From: Tuctoria greenei
Taxonomy: Eukaryota; Streptophyta; Magnoliopsida; Poales; Poaceae
Assembly (NCBI GenBank): GCA_036927565.1
Contig: JAYESD010000001.1
Location: 74,481,751-74,545,750 of the forward strand
Direction: 5' to 3'
DNA length: 64,000 nucleotides
This document shows, in pieces, positions 12,887-24,331 of this stretch (position 1 is the first letter of the stretch; each line of letters begins with the position of its first letter). The position numbers and the translations under genes were made by a program. Under the pieces are notes generated by a model. The model ran no database searches and was not told the DNA's origin. It saw only the letters and a list, made by a program, of their open reading frames with translations.

Positions 12887-13826
12887 AATTCTCATAGTTT
12901 CCTTACTTTTTCTTTGTATATTTTCATTAGCTGATAAGCTACGAGTTTTGTGTGTTCTGGTATATAGATTGTGTCCTTTTGCATGTGTAAGGACTATATT
13001 GATGTATGGACTATATGGATTGTTTCATTTTTGTGTGTTCTGCTAGTTTGGTCTTTTAGATATTCATTTATGGACTATATTGTAATAAACTTATTGTAGT
13101 TCGTACCTATTATGCGACTTGAATATGGTGATTAATTAACAGATGATATTGTAATATATATATAAGATTCATTAAGTTCACCCGAAGTTGTAATTGTAGT
13201 TTTATGTGTTTTCCTTTTCAATATGTTACTTGTGTGTGCGTACCTCCTGCTTGCATATATTTCGAAGGAGTTATTAGGGTTAGCTTTCTAGGGAGATGGT
13301 ATTATAACTCACCCATTTTGTTACCAACGTTGGATGGGATCCGACGACAAGATATAACGGACCGGGTCCCACCCAGACCTAGCCCATGCTACTGGGCCTA
13401 TTTGCCCCATGACTTCAATCCTTCACCCCCGCTTGTTGCGCTCGGCGCCTTTGACTCGATCCGCCTCAAGACGTTGCCCGTCTCCTCCAGACTCCGCTCG
13501 ACGCTGCCGCCTCCCGTCCGCCACACTTTCTGTTCGTCGCTGATCTTAGAGTCTTATTTGACATTGTCGCCGTTCTCCTACGTGCCACCTCTCTCTACAA
13601 CTCTGTATCGACTTGGTATTACCGTAAAAACCTTGAGGACGACCAGACATTGACTAGCCATCGACTAGGGTCAATTAGTCGCCCTAATTAACAAGCCTAC
13701 ATTATACTAGTGTTCACTCATATGATACAGTCTTGTTATGTCTCCGTAAATTCATTTTATAGAAGACCTTTAGGGAATATTTGTGGCCAAATTTTGTAAA
13801 TCTTACAAAAATTCTATTATTGAAAC
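12887..13826 (+). other. TNP2 upstream region with an unidentified GC-rich island (about 13310-13640)
   Basis: The outer parts are AT-rich and look like intron or leader. Between about 13310 and 13640 a GC-rich, C-rich island appears, with text such as CTACTGGGCCTATTTGCCCC and a CTCCGCTCGACGCTGCCGCC stretch. An open frame of 149 codons (13204-13653) covers it but has no recognised domain. It could be a captured host gene fragment or part of another repeat. I cannot tell which. Confidence 0.4.
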
Positions 13827-16800
13827 ATGGACCATCGAGCGTGGATGTATAACATGCCAAGACCCGATCCTATGTATATTCATAATGTTGCAAATTTTAT
13901 TGAAGCATCCAAGAGACATGCAAAGTTGCAAAAGATAGATAACATATTATGTCCATGTATCGACTGCGAAAATAAGATTGCTTGGATGGATTCTAAGTAA
14001 TCCAATCTCATTTGGTGAAAAGAGGTTTCAAAAAAAAACTACACAATATGGACAGAGCATGGTGAGTTAGATACACATGATGTGGATAAAGATGATGAGA
14101 GAGGTTCAGATGGTGATAATGTTCATATTGATGATTGTAGTGACAATCAAGATGGTGATGATGATGATGAGTTCGATTGTGAGGAGATGTTGCATCACAT
14201 TGAACCATATGTATTGACTTCTATGGGAGCAAGCAAAGGTTTATGTAAAATGGAGACATTGCAGAATGCGGCAATGGAGCTTTTATATGACGTATCAAAT
14301 GGTTGTATAAAGAGTTTACTACATTGTGTCAGTCTTAGAACTACTAAAGTTGAAAGCTACACACGGATGGTCCAATTGTAACTTCTCTGATCTTTTGAAT
14401 TATATGGCAGAAATTCTTCCAAATCCAAATAAACTGCCCAGAAGCACTTATAAAGCGAAGAAACTTCTTTGCCCGATGGCACTAGGTGTGGCAAAAATAC
14501 ACGCTTGTGTGAACCATTGTATTCTATATCGCAAAGAGCATGAGCTCGCAACTAGATGCCCCATTTGTGGTGTCAGTAGATATAAGAAGGACTACAATCA
14601 CCAGTATGTTACCAACATGAAAAAATCTCAAAAGAATAAGAAGTTTATTATTGGTCCTGAAGGTGATGATGACGATACTTCTGGCGATGCAGACGGAAAG
14701 AATAAGAGAAAATTCCTGCCTAGGTGATGTGGTACCTTCCGGTAACTGATCGCTTGAAGCGTTTGTTCTCAAACCCTAGGGAGGCTTAACTTATGTGTTG
14801 GCATTCCGAGCAACTCAAGAAGAATGAAAAACATATTCGACACCCTGGTGATGCAAAGCATTGGAAAATTTTTGATATTCAGTATCTTGAATTTGAAAGG
14901 AAATCAGAAATGTGAGGTTTGCCTTGGGTACAAATGGAATGAATCCGTTTGGTAAAAAAAGGAGCATACACGGCACATGCCCCGTGGTCTTAACAATGTA
15001 CAACCTACCGACGTGGTTGTGTCACAAAAGGAAATATATCTTGTTATCTGTTATTATCCAAGGTCCGAAACAATTCAATATCGAAATTGATGTGTTCATG
15101 TAACCTTTAATGGAATATATGGCGAAATTGTGGAATGAAGGGGTACGTACATGGGATGAGTACAAGCGGGAGTATTCCATGCTAAGAGCAATGATATTCG
15201 TTAACGTGCATGATTATCCCAGATTGTTTACATTATCGGGACAAATGAAAGGGAAGAAAGATTGTGTAAGGTGCGTGGATAGAACTGGATTTCTATACCT
15301 CACTTCACTCGGAAAGATGGTGTACATGAGACACCGACGGTTCTTGACAGATACACACAAGTATAGGAAGATGAAAGAACAATTTGATAACAAAATCAAA
15401 AAAGATATTGCACTAAAACCTTACAGTGGAAAACTTGTGTTCGAAACGGTCAAGAACATTCATATTGCTTTCGGTAAGGGCAAAAAATGTAAAAGAATTA
15501 AGAGAAAGAAAAGTACATCTTCGAATGATACAACTGACATGGCTTTCAAGAAACAATCATTTTTTTTCAAGTATCTTCCATATTGGAAGAATCTGGAAGT
15601 TTGCCATAGTATTGATTTGATGCATGATACAAAGAATGTATTTGACAGCATCATTGGGACCTTGCTGGACATGCTGAGGAAAACAAAGGGCAGATTAAAT
15701 TCATGTATGGACCTAGTAAATTTTGATTTGAGACCAGAGCTTCATCCAGTAGAAAAGGCGAACAAGAAGCATTACCTTCCCCCAGCCAGCTACAACGTGA
15801 CGCTAGAAGAGAGAAAAGCAATTTGCTAATGCTTGCATGGGATCAAAGTGCCCACGAGTTTCTCATCCAATATCCGCAAACTAGTCTCGATGAAAGACTT
15901 GTCTTTATTCGGTTATAATTCTCATGACTGTCACATGATGATGATAGTGTTCCTTTCCATTGCATTAAGAGTCATCAAACCTAAGCATATAAATGTTTTC
16001 ATCACACGTTTGTGTTACTTCTTCAATGCACTATCACAAAAGGTGATAGCACAGTAAGATTTAGACTATCTGAAAACATATATCGTCGAGACTATGTGCA
16101 AGATTGAGATGTGTTTCTCACCATCCTTTTTGAGATGCGAGTACACCTAATCATAGATTTGGTTGATCAGATAAAAGCATTGGGGCCACTATATTTACAT
16201 CATATGTTTTCGCTAGAGAGATATTTAGGAGTATTAAAAGGTTATTTGCGGAACCGTGCTCACCAGAGGGTTCAATTATGGAAGGATACACCACTAAAGA
16301 AGTGATTGAGTGTTGCGCTGATTACAACAAAGATGGAAAATCGATAGGTGTGCCTATAACAGTACATGAGGGTAGACTACGTGGGAGATGCAAAGTGGGT
16401 AAGAAAACTTTCATCGTTCAAGATTACAAGAATGTACACCGTTCATATTTTGTTGTACTACAACAACTCGCAATAGCTGATTCGTATATCGAGGAACACC
16501 AAATTGAACTTCGTGATAAAAACCAAGACCACATAGAGGACTGGATCATGAAAGAGCACAGAAGATGTTTCACTAAATGGTTAATGGACAAAAATATACC
16601 AAACGAAAACACTGTAGAAGAGGCAACAATGAAGAAGTTAGCTTCTAGCCCATCTGCTTTGGTGACATCATGGCAAGCATATGACATCAATGGTTACACA
16701 TTTTACACTAAAGAAAAAGACGGTAAGAGTGTTACACAAATTAGTGGTGTTCATATTGAGGCTTATGATTCACAAGGGCAAAAGACCACATACTTCGGGT

Positions 16801-17207
16801 TCATAGAGGAAATATGGGAACTCGATTATGGCGAAAGAATGGTAATGCCCATATTTAAGTGCCAATGGGTCAAACATCCTGATGGTGTGAAAGCGGACAA
16901 CTACGGGCTGACACTGGTAGACTTGAATAAAGTGGGTTATAAAGATGACATGTGGGTTCTCGCCGATAGTGTTCCACAAGTTTTTTATGTTCAAGATCCA
17001 GAAACTGAGAAGATGCACGTAGTTGTTTCTGGAAAGCAAAATATTGTTGGGGTTGAAAATGTGGGAGATAATAAAGAGGAATATAATCAGTATGAAGAGA
17101 TGTACCCTTTCACCAAACCAGAAAACATCAAGCGCGTAGAGAGAAGCATTAAAAAGAATTTGAAACCCTATATGCGAGAAGATGTCAATGCTAGAAAAAA
17201 TGTATGA
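13827..17207 (+). pseudogene. CACTA TNP2-type transposase (Transposase_21 with DUF4218 and DUF4216 regions)
   Basis: The start at 13827 (MDHRAWMYNMPR) begins a transposase-associated N-terminal domain with CPCIDC near residue 47. An acidic linker follows, then the Transposase_21 core with ATHGWSN, CPICGVSRY, ALGTNGMNPFG, MYNLPTWLCHKRKY, QGPKQ, LSGQM and SIDLMHDTKN. After 15770 comes a DUF4218-like part (YLPPASYNVT), and from 16278 a 309-residue open stretch contains a DUF4216-like domain (DINGYTFYT...VLADSVPQVFYVQD) and ends at 17207. In the family this protein binds the element ends and cuts them. Here it is broken: a frameshift near 14000, another near 14340, stops near 14725, and frame changes around 14900 and 15830-16280. 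Its order and length match an originally complete transposase. Confidence 0.88.
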
Positions 17208-17542
17208 TATATATTGTATATATTTGTATCTTCTGAAATCAACTTAGAACAATGGTCAATTTCAGCTTTAGATAGCATGTTTCGACCATTATTAAATTTA
17301 GCTTCTGTTTCGAACATTATTAAATACAATATGTTTATATAAATTTCTTCTGACCTATGATGATCAGGCTTGCCTTCCAATAGCTCGGTTCCAAACAACA
17401 TCTAGAAGCACAACTCTTGAAGCTCCTGTCAAGCTAATCCCTTCACAGCAAGCTCTTGTAGATGCAAGTAACACCCGAGACTCATCATTTTCGATTGTTA
17501 AAAGCTTCAATTGAAGTGTGACGATACTTCCCATCCATTTGA

Positions 17543-17660
17543 GGGCTTGTTTGGATAGGAGTGGTTCTACATCAATATAAGTGGTTTGAGGTGGATTGAG
17601 GAGAAAATTAGTTCATTCTTCACTTCAATCCAATTAGATTGAGTACACCCGAACAAGCCC
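17543..17660. mobile_element. Small MITE, Tourist/PIF-Harbinger-like
   Basis: 118 bp bounded by GGGCTTGTTTGG and CCGAACAAGCCC. The opposite arm of the surrounding inverted repeat lacks it and gives an approximate empty site. The 3-bp flanks are TGA and TAA, compatible with a decayed TWA target duplication, but this is weak. An hAT-type MITE remains possible. Confidence 0.6.
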
Positions 17661-18025
17661 TAAAAGATTTCTTTCTCTTCTCTCCATTTTAAAAACTTAC
17701 GAAGATGCTACTTTATCAGTTCTAATAGCTGAATATATTGACTACAAATCAGTACCATCTCTCTTAGTTCTTCAAACAAGCGACAAAGCGTACAACTTCA
17801 ATCACAAATCTTGTTTTTACCATTTTCATAGGAATTTGACCTTAATCTTTCAAGCATAGATTTATCAATAATTGAAGCTTCCTCATCAGACATGTCAATG
17901 GCAGTTACAAGTGAAGGGTGTATTGAAGCTAATGAAAACTCAACGGGACTGAAGACAAAGAAATGCTGCATATGAGTGACAATGTCCAGGTTAGACAGCA
18001 TGAAGCTATGATGGCAGCCTTCAAC

Positions 18026-18241
18026 AACATGAAAAGTGATGCTAAGGTTATGCTTGCATCAACCAAGACATGTTGTGAGGGTATAACACTTGTTGAGGCA
18101 AGCATAACCTTTGCCAAGGTTATGCTTGCCCCAACAAGTGTTATACCCTCAGAACATGCCAAGGTTATGCTTGCCCCAACAAGTGTTATACCCTCAGAAC
18201 ATGCCTTGGTTGATGCAAGCATAACCTTGGCATCACTTTTC
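18026..18241. repeat. Nested direct and inverted repeats at the centre of the palindrome
   Basis: AAAAGTGATGCTAAGGTTAT at 18026 is mirrored by its complement ending at 18241. Between them a unit of about 46 bp (CCAAGGTTATGCTTGCCCC...GAACATG) occurs twice in tandem near 18113-18205 and once inverted. The centre has evidently been reshuffled several times. Confidence 0.8.
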
Positions 18242-18741
18242 ATGTTATTGAAGGTTGTCATCGTAGCTTCACGGTGTTTAACCTGGACACTGCCACTCAT
18301 ATGTAGGATCTCTTTATCTTCAGTCTGATTCAGATTTTGTTAGCTTCAACACATCCTTCACTTATAACTGCCATTAACATGTGTGATAAGGAAGCATCAC
18401 TTATTTGATAAATCTATGCTTGAAAGATTAAGGTTAAATCCCCATGAAAGTGTAAAAACAAGATTTGTGATTGAAGTTGTTCGCTTACTCGCTTGTGTGA
18501 AGCACTAAGAAAGTAGGTACTGATTTCTAGCAATGATATTTAGGCATTAAAACTGAGAAAGGAGCATCTTCCTAAGTTTTCAAATGGACGGGAGGGAAAG
18601 AAATCCTTCAAATGGATGGGAAAATCCTTCCAAGGATCGTCAGGCTTCAAATTGATGCTTTCAACAATCCAAATGATGAGCCACGGGTGTCACTTGCATC
18701 TACAAGAGCTTGTTGTGTAGGGATTAGCGTGACAGGAGCTT

Positions 18742-19019
18742 AGCAGCATCACAGGCGGTTCTTAAACAATGACCGCCCGTGGAAATCATGTATTTTCTCA
18801 GGCGGTTATTAATTAAGAACTGCCTGTGATGTAGCTAACATCACAGGTGGTTCTTAATTAACCAACGCCTGAGAAAATACATGATTTCCAAGGGCGGTTG
18901 TTTCGTAAAATCCGCCTGTGATGTTCTGTCATCACAGGTGGTTATTAAATCATTCGTCATCATAGTCGCATTTTTTTACGGTCCGCCCGTGTTTGAAAAA
19001 TCCAGGCGCCTGTGAAAAT
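18742..19019. repeat. CACTA right subterminal repeats
   Basis: Repeated CATCACAGGCGG / CCGCCTGTGATG motifs in both orientations mirror the left-end array. Two of them form a long hairpin: the segment containing AATCATGTATTTTCTCAGGC near 18782 is complementary to the segment ending near 18887. The array ends about 15 bp inside the terminal repeat. Confidence 0.87.
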
Positions 19020-19035
19020 GCTTTTTGTAGTAGTG
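19020..19035 (-). repeat. CACTA right terminal inverted repeat
   Basis: GCTTTTTGTAGTAGTG, followed directly by the target-site copy ACC at 19036-19038. Confidence 0.93.
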
Positions 19036-19038
19036 ACC

Positions 19039-20408
19039 CGGTGAACAAATCATATGAGGACATTCTGTAGGAAATATTTGTAGCTGGTGCTTGACAACAT
19101 ATGACCTACTAATGAAGTTGTAGGTGGCTCCAAAATAAAAAGTATTATAATGGGGTGATCGATGAGAGTTAACGTACCCGCGAGTATGGGTTCGCCTTCC
19201 GGTACGTCCTCAATGGCGATGTGGTGGACGTTGCCGGGTCTGGGATTTAGTTTCTTGGGCTGGTTGTGAGGTTGATTGGCACCCTGATATGATGCTTGTC
19301 CGCTGCCTTGCTTCTTCAGACAGTTGTAGGAGAGATGTCCGACACGTCCACAGTTGTAGCAATGGTATTGCATTGGAGCAACATACACCGGAGGACGGAA
19401 ACACTGTGCACGCTGCTGCTGTGGAGGTGCACGAGGTATCATCCTATGTTGCTGCTGCTGCTGCTGTGGCAGGGGTGGTAGGAAGCTCATTGCATCAAAC
19501 GGGCGGCTACGGAACATTGGTGGTCGCGCCAGTGGCTGCCACCTTTGACTGGACAGTGATCGGTACGCCATACGGTACTTTTGTGGACCTCCACCACTGC
19601 TGCCATGTGGAGCACTACTCTTCTTCTCAGTCACCAGCTCACGTGTCGCATACTCTTGTACAATCGCTGCATTGACAAATTCATTGAATGTGCTGTGATT
19701 GAACAAAGCAAGCTTGTCCTTCATTTTTGCATTTAAGTCTCGATAGAAGCAGTCCCGTTTCTTCTTCTCCGTGTTCACATGATCCGGCGCATATTGCGCA
19801 AAGTAATTGAAAGCCTTGGAGTACTCGTGAGCACTCCTCCCGCCTTGCTTGATTCCAAGAATTTCTTGAAGCTTTCTTTTCATAATCCCGGGAGGTATGT
19901 GATAGGCGCGGAACGCCTCCCGGAATTCAGTCCATGTCACGGCATGACCAGCCGGCAAAGAGCCGATGTAATTCGCTACCATGCACCGGCGGAGACGAGA
20001 AGTTGCTGCCCTGCAAAGAGTACCTTCTGCTGTTCCGTGCATTGGAGCAACCCGAACTTTGCTTCAGTTTTGGGGAGCCAGTTGTCCGCCTCGAGTGGTT
20101 CATCGGCCTCCGTGAAGACCGGTGGATTAGTCGCTAAGAAATCTGAGTAAGTGCTTTTCTTGAGGCTGATGATTGGCTCCGTCTGGACGTCCCCGGTGAT
20201 GGGGCTTATTCTGCACGAGGGTTCAAAGCAGCTCGGTCTGCTCGTCGCGCGAACCCACCATTACTTCAATCACATCCGCCAACATAAGCGGAGGAGGAGG
20301 CGGCGGTGGCGGTGTTGGCTGCCGCTGATCCTGAGTTCTCTGTTGCTGGGAGTCATCACCTCCCCGGCTCGTGCCACCGACCTGAAGCGTGTTACGGGTG
20401 CGCACCAT
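19039..20408 (-). pseudogene. Element A gag and protease (broken)
   Basis: The likely start is MVRTRNT at 20408, matching MVRTRTT at 49368 in element B. A proline run follows, then a stop near 20223 and a frame change. The main open stretch (20042-19050) covers the capsid-like Retrotrans_gag region (FREAFRAYHIP...LQEILGIKQG...YRDLNAKMKDKLALFNH), a glutamine-rich segment, and a CCHC zinc knuckle CYNCGRVGHLSYNC near residue 230. The protease that follows is degenerate: where relatives have LLDSGAT it reads FILEPPTT, so the catalytic Asp is gone. The reading frame is cut by the CACTA insertion and picks up again at 3882. Confidence 0.85.
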
Positions 20409-20429
20409 TCTGCAGTCACAACCATGCAT

Positions 20430-21172
20430 CCATCATGAGACGTGATATTGAACGATCACTCAGGGATAAAAACAATACTGTGTGTATTAATAACCAAATT
20501 TGCATAACGATAACATACATTTGATAAAGTATAGAATTTATACAAAATACATCATCCCTGGACCAATGTTACAATAGCGAGATCCAAAATAATGAACTCC
20601 ATTGATCGAAGTTCATTTCGACTATCGTTGGTTGTGACGTGACATTATGCGCGTTATCATGCGAATATGCTCTCATATCTTCAATATGACACAAACATGA
20701 TCATAAAAGGAAAAGAGGTTTGAGTGGGTCAAACCCTCAATTCCACTGGTAAATGGTTGAATATCGAACACTTCTTGAAGTGAAATCGAGGATCAGATTC
20801 ATAACAGAACCAAATTATGTCAACCCGATGAAGTTTCTGTTGAAACCTGACCAGCCTGTACTCAAACACAAATTTAACCAAGTAAACTGCAGAATCTGAT
20901 CTTGAGGTGAACTAAAAAGTTGAAGTACACTTCAATACCTATACAAAAAGTATTGAATTTTCTCCAGACCATTTCTGGTTGAGGAGATATGGCATTGTAA
21001 ACGTGACAGTTTTTCTGGAAATTTTGACAGCATCTACTTTGTTTATGCTGATTTTGGGCCACAATTTCCAGATATACAACTTCACAATTTACAACAGCCA
21101 CAGGTTAAAAAATTGTAAGACAAATTTTAAAATTTACAAAAATGTCATGCATGATCCTGTTCAATTTTTTTG
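20430..21172 (-). other. Element A leader, proximal part; non-coding
   Basis: It aligns with the leader of element B (49420-50150), including the shared stretches TTCATTTCGACTA and GGTCAAACC. No gene is seen. The leader is interrupted at 21173 by the LINE and continues at 24651. Confidence 0.7.
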
Positions 21173-21357
21173 AGTGAGATATGGTCAAACTCCACCTATG
21201 TTGTAATGACATAGCCGGTCCCAAGCCAGAATAAAGGAGGAGGGGTTGTGATAGGCTTGGCGAGTCAGCAACTATACTTAGCCATTCTCATGGAAATGAA
21301 GCCCATTGGAAATTCGTTGAGGCGTAACCCTCTTAGCGACATGCCATACCGGAACCC

Positions 21358-21520
21358 GGGTATAGTGTTAAGTTGGTGAGGGCCGGGTCGCCACCGCCTT
21401 AGTGGTGCACCATCGGATGTGGTGTTAACTGGGCGAGGGCCGGATCCCCACTATCTTAGTGGCGCGCTACATCACCGCCCGGGTGTAGTGTTAGGTGAGC
21501 AAGGGTCTTTGCATCTTCCT
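21358..21520 (+). repeat. Short repeats in the RTE leader
   Basis: Three diverged copies of a roughly 60-70 bp unit built on GTGTTAAGTTGGTGAGGGCC followed by a CACC/TTAGTGG segment precede the ORF. They may belong to the 5' promoter or leader of the LINE. Confidence 0.6.
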
Positions 21521-21550
21521 CGACGGATGCAAAGGGTAATGAAGCTAGCC

Positions 21551-24331
21551 GAGTAAACTAGGTTTTGAGTGGGTAGTTGGAATGTACGATCCTTGACGGG
21601 AAAGCTACAAGAGTTAGTGGATGATGCGATTAGGAGGCGTGTAAATATCCTTTGTGTACAAGAGACTAGATGGCAGGTCAAAAGGCGAGAGAGGTTGAGA
21701 ATACCGGTTTCACGCTTTGGTATTCTGGCTCAACTGGAACTAGGAACGGCGTAGGCATCCTAATAGATAAGAGCCTCAAGGATGGAGTAGTGGATGTCTG
21801 TAGACGAGGGGATAGGATCATCCTAGTCAAGGTAGTTGTGGGGGACCTTATCTTGAATGTCATTAGTGCTTATGACCCACAAGTTGGGCTTGACATGAGC
21901 ACTAAGAGACAATTTTGGGAGGACTTGGAGGATATGGTTAGTAGTGTACTGGTCACCGAGAAGCTCTTCATAGGAGGAGATCTCAATGGTCACGTAGGTA
22001 CAACTAACGTAGGTTTTGAGGGGGTACACAGAGGTTTTGGGTGTGGCAATAGAATCCAGGAGGGTAAGGTTATCTTAGACTTTGCCGTAGCCTATGACCT
22101 ATTGGTAGCTAACACCCTCTTTAAGAAGAGGCTATCTCACTTAGTGCTCTATACTAGTGCCCAACATTCTAGTCAAATCGACTATATCCTCACCAGGAGA
22201 AGGGAGAGAGGGGCATATTCAGATTGTAAGGTGATTCATGGAGAATGTGTTGTTCCACAACATAAACTTGTGGTAGTCGACTTTCGTTTCCATGTGCGTG
22301 GTCACGAGAGAAAGGTGTTAAAACCGCAAGAACAATGTGGTGGAAGTTGAAGGATGAAGCACAACAATCATTCAAAAGGAGGATGATCGCAGAAGGACCT
22401 TGGAGCGAAGAGGAAGATCCAGATAGTATGTGGGTGAAGATGGCGACTTACATTAGGAAGGCAGCTAGGGAGGTGCTTGGGTGGACAAAAGGTATGAAAC
22501 TTGCAGATAAAGACACTTGGTGGTGGAATGAAGATGTACAAAAAGCTATTAAGGAGAAGAAGGAGTCTTATAAGAGTTGGCATCATGAGAGAAGCGCAAG
22601 TAACATGGCGAAGTATAAATAGACTAAGAAAAATGCAATGCGTTTTGTGAGTAAAGCAAGGGGGCAGGCCTATGATGCGCTATATGAGAGGCTAGGGACA
22701 AAAGAAGGTGAAAAGGATATATACAAGATGACGAAACTTCGCGAGAGAAAGGTGAGAGATCTCAACCATGTCAAATGCATTAGGGATGAGGAAGATCGAA
22801 TTCTATTGAAGGATGAAAAAATTAGGAATAGATGGCGGGACTACTTCAATGGACTATTCAATGACGGGAATGAGAGCATTAGGTTCGAGTTGGATGACTC
22901 ATTTGATTACAGCAACAAACGATTTGTGCGGAGGATACAAGAGTCTGAGGTTAGATAGGCCTTAAGAAGGATGAAAGGAGAAAATGTCTGCGGCCCCAAT
23001 GATGTCCCCATTGAGGTGTGGGGATGTCTAGGGGATGTAGAAATAGTATGGCTCACTAAACTATTCAACCGCATTTTTCTGTCAAACAAAATGCCTGAAG
23101 AATGGCGGAAAAGTATTTTAGTACCCATCTTCAAAAATAAAGGAGATTTTCAAAGTTGTACTAATTACCAAGGAATTAAGCTCATGAGTCATACTATGAA
23201 GCTTTAGGAGAGAGTGATTGAACACCGCTTGAGGAAAGTGACCAATGTCACTAAAAACCAGTTTGGTTTTATGCGTGGGAGGTCTACTATGGAGGCAATT
23301 TTCTTACTCCGTCAGCTTATGGAGAGGTATAGGGAGCAAAATAACGATCTACATTTGGTGTTCATTGACTTGGAGAAGGCATACGATAAGGTACCAAGAC
23401 CGGTCATGTGGTGGACACTAGAGAAACAAAAAATTACAACAAGTACATTAACCTTATCAAGGATAAGTATGATAATATGGTGACAAGTGTGCACGTAAGA
23501 GATAGTGAGACCGACACTTTTCCTATCACAATAGGGCTACACCAAGGATCAGCCCTAAGTCCTTACATCTTTTCCTTAGTGATGGATGAGGTGTCGAAGG
23601 ATATACAAGAGTATATCCCTTGGTGTATGCTCTTTGTTGATGATGTAGTGTTAATAGAAAAAACTACGGATGGTGTTGATAGAAAATTGGAGCTATGGAG
23701 ATAGACCTTAGAGTCTAAGGGGTTTAGACTTAGTAGAACCAAGACCAAGTATAAGAGATGCGACTTTAGTGGTATCGGGTGCGAGGATGGAAATGTTAGT
23801 TTACAAGGACAAGTAGTACCTAGGAGGGACACATTTCGATATTTAGGATCAATATTACAAAGCAATGGTGATATTGACGAAGATGTTTGCCACAGGATCA
23901 AGATCGGGTGGATGAAGTGGTGACAAGCATCTCGAATCTTATGTGATAAGAAAGTTCCAAAAAAATTGAAAGGAAAATTCTATAGGACGGTGATCAGACG
24001 TGCGATGTTGTATGGAGTAGAATTTTGGCCAACTAAAAGGCAACATGTCCAACAAATGAGCGTTGCGGAGATGCGCATGCTACGGTGGATGTGCAGTCAC
24101 ACAAGAAGAGACGGAAATAGGAACGAGGTGATACGTGATAGGGTAGGGATGACACCGATTGAGGAGAAGCTAGTCCAACGTCGCCTACGGTGGTTTGGGC
24201 ATATCCAGCTGAGACCTCCAAAAGCACAGGTTAATATTGGGATTATAAAGACTAGAGAAAATTTTCGGAGGGGTAGAGGTCGACCAAGGTTGACATGGCA
24301 CGAGGAGGTGAAACGAGATTTAAAGGAGTGA
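21551..24331 (+). pseudogene. RTE LINE ORF: AP-type endonuclease and reverse transcriptase (broken)
   Basis: The endonuclease begins around GSWNVRSLTGKL near 21570 and keeps CVQETRW, GGDLNGHVG, SQIDYIL and a final PQHKLVVVDF His motif, but a frameshift near 21675 separates the first part. The RT follows: KMPEEWRKSILVPIFKNKG (near 23090), FGFMRGRSTMEA, FIDLEKAYDKVPR with the first catalytic Asp, GLHQGSALSPYIFSLVMDE, and FVDDVV with the Asp pair near 23636. The C-terminal region has LRWFGHIQL and RGRGRPRLTWHEE, ending at 24331. Stops near 22621, 22956, 23205 and 23702 plus several frame changes make it inactive. In life the protein nicks target DNA and copies the RNA into it. Confidence 0.88.

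Larger units (their letters stand above)
17420..18741. repeat. Long imperfect inverted repeat (about 0.6-kb arms) near the CACTA right end
   Basis: The left arm begins AAGCTCCTGTC at 17420 and the right arm ends with its complement at 18741. Shared segments include CAAGCTCTTGTAGATGCAAG, ACTTCAATCACAAATCTTG, CTTTCAAGCATAGATTTATC and CATGAAAAGTGATGC, each found once per strand in mirror order. The arms meet near 18130 and differ at scattered positions. A MITE (17543-17660) lengthens only the left arm. A transcript through this region could fold into a long hairpin. The arms do not match the coding parts of the element, so this is not simply an inverted copy of TNP2. Confidence 0.85.
3883..19035. 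mobile_element. CACTA (En/Spm) DNA transposon, 15,153 bp, inserted in element A
   Basis: The left end starts CACTACTACAATAAGC and the right end is the reverse complement of CACTACTACAAAAAGC, a 16-bp terminal inverted repeat with one mismatch. The flanks are ACC at 3880-3882 and ACC at 19036-19038, a perfect 3-bp target duplication as expected for the family. Both ends carry dense palindromic subterminal repeats. Inside are a minus-strand TNPA-like/ULP1 gene and a plus-strand TNP2 transposase gene, divergently arranged. Deleting the insert and one ACC rejoins the host retroelement across its protease region. Both element genes are now interrupted, so autonomous activity is unlikely, but the termini are well preserved and might respond to a related source of transposase. 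Confidence 0.95.

Noticed and set aside
13204..13653. 149-codon open frame as a possible host gene
   Set aside because: No recognised domain, no clear start context, and it spans a GC-rich island inside the CACTA leader. I kept it as an unidentified region.
17929..18328. Open frames of 121-123 codons on both strands with repeated VMLAST/ASITLA peptides
   Set aside because: They are the two strands of the palindrome centre. The repeated peptides follow the DNA repeats and show no coding signature.
19289..20524. Plus-strand open frames opposite the gag of element A
   Set aside because: They are antisense shadows of the gag coding region on the minus strand, caused by its codon composition.
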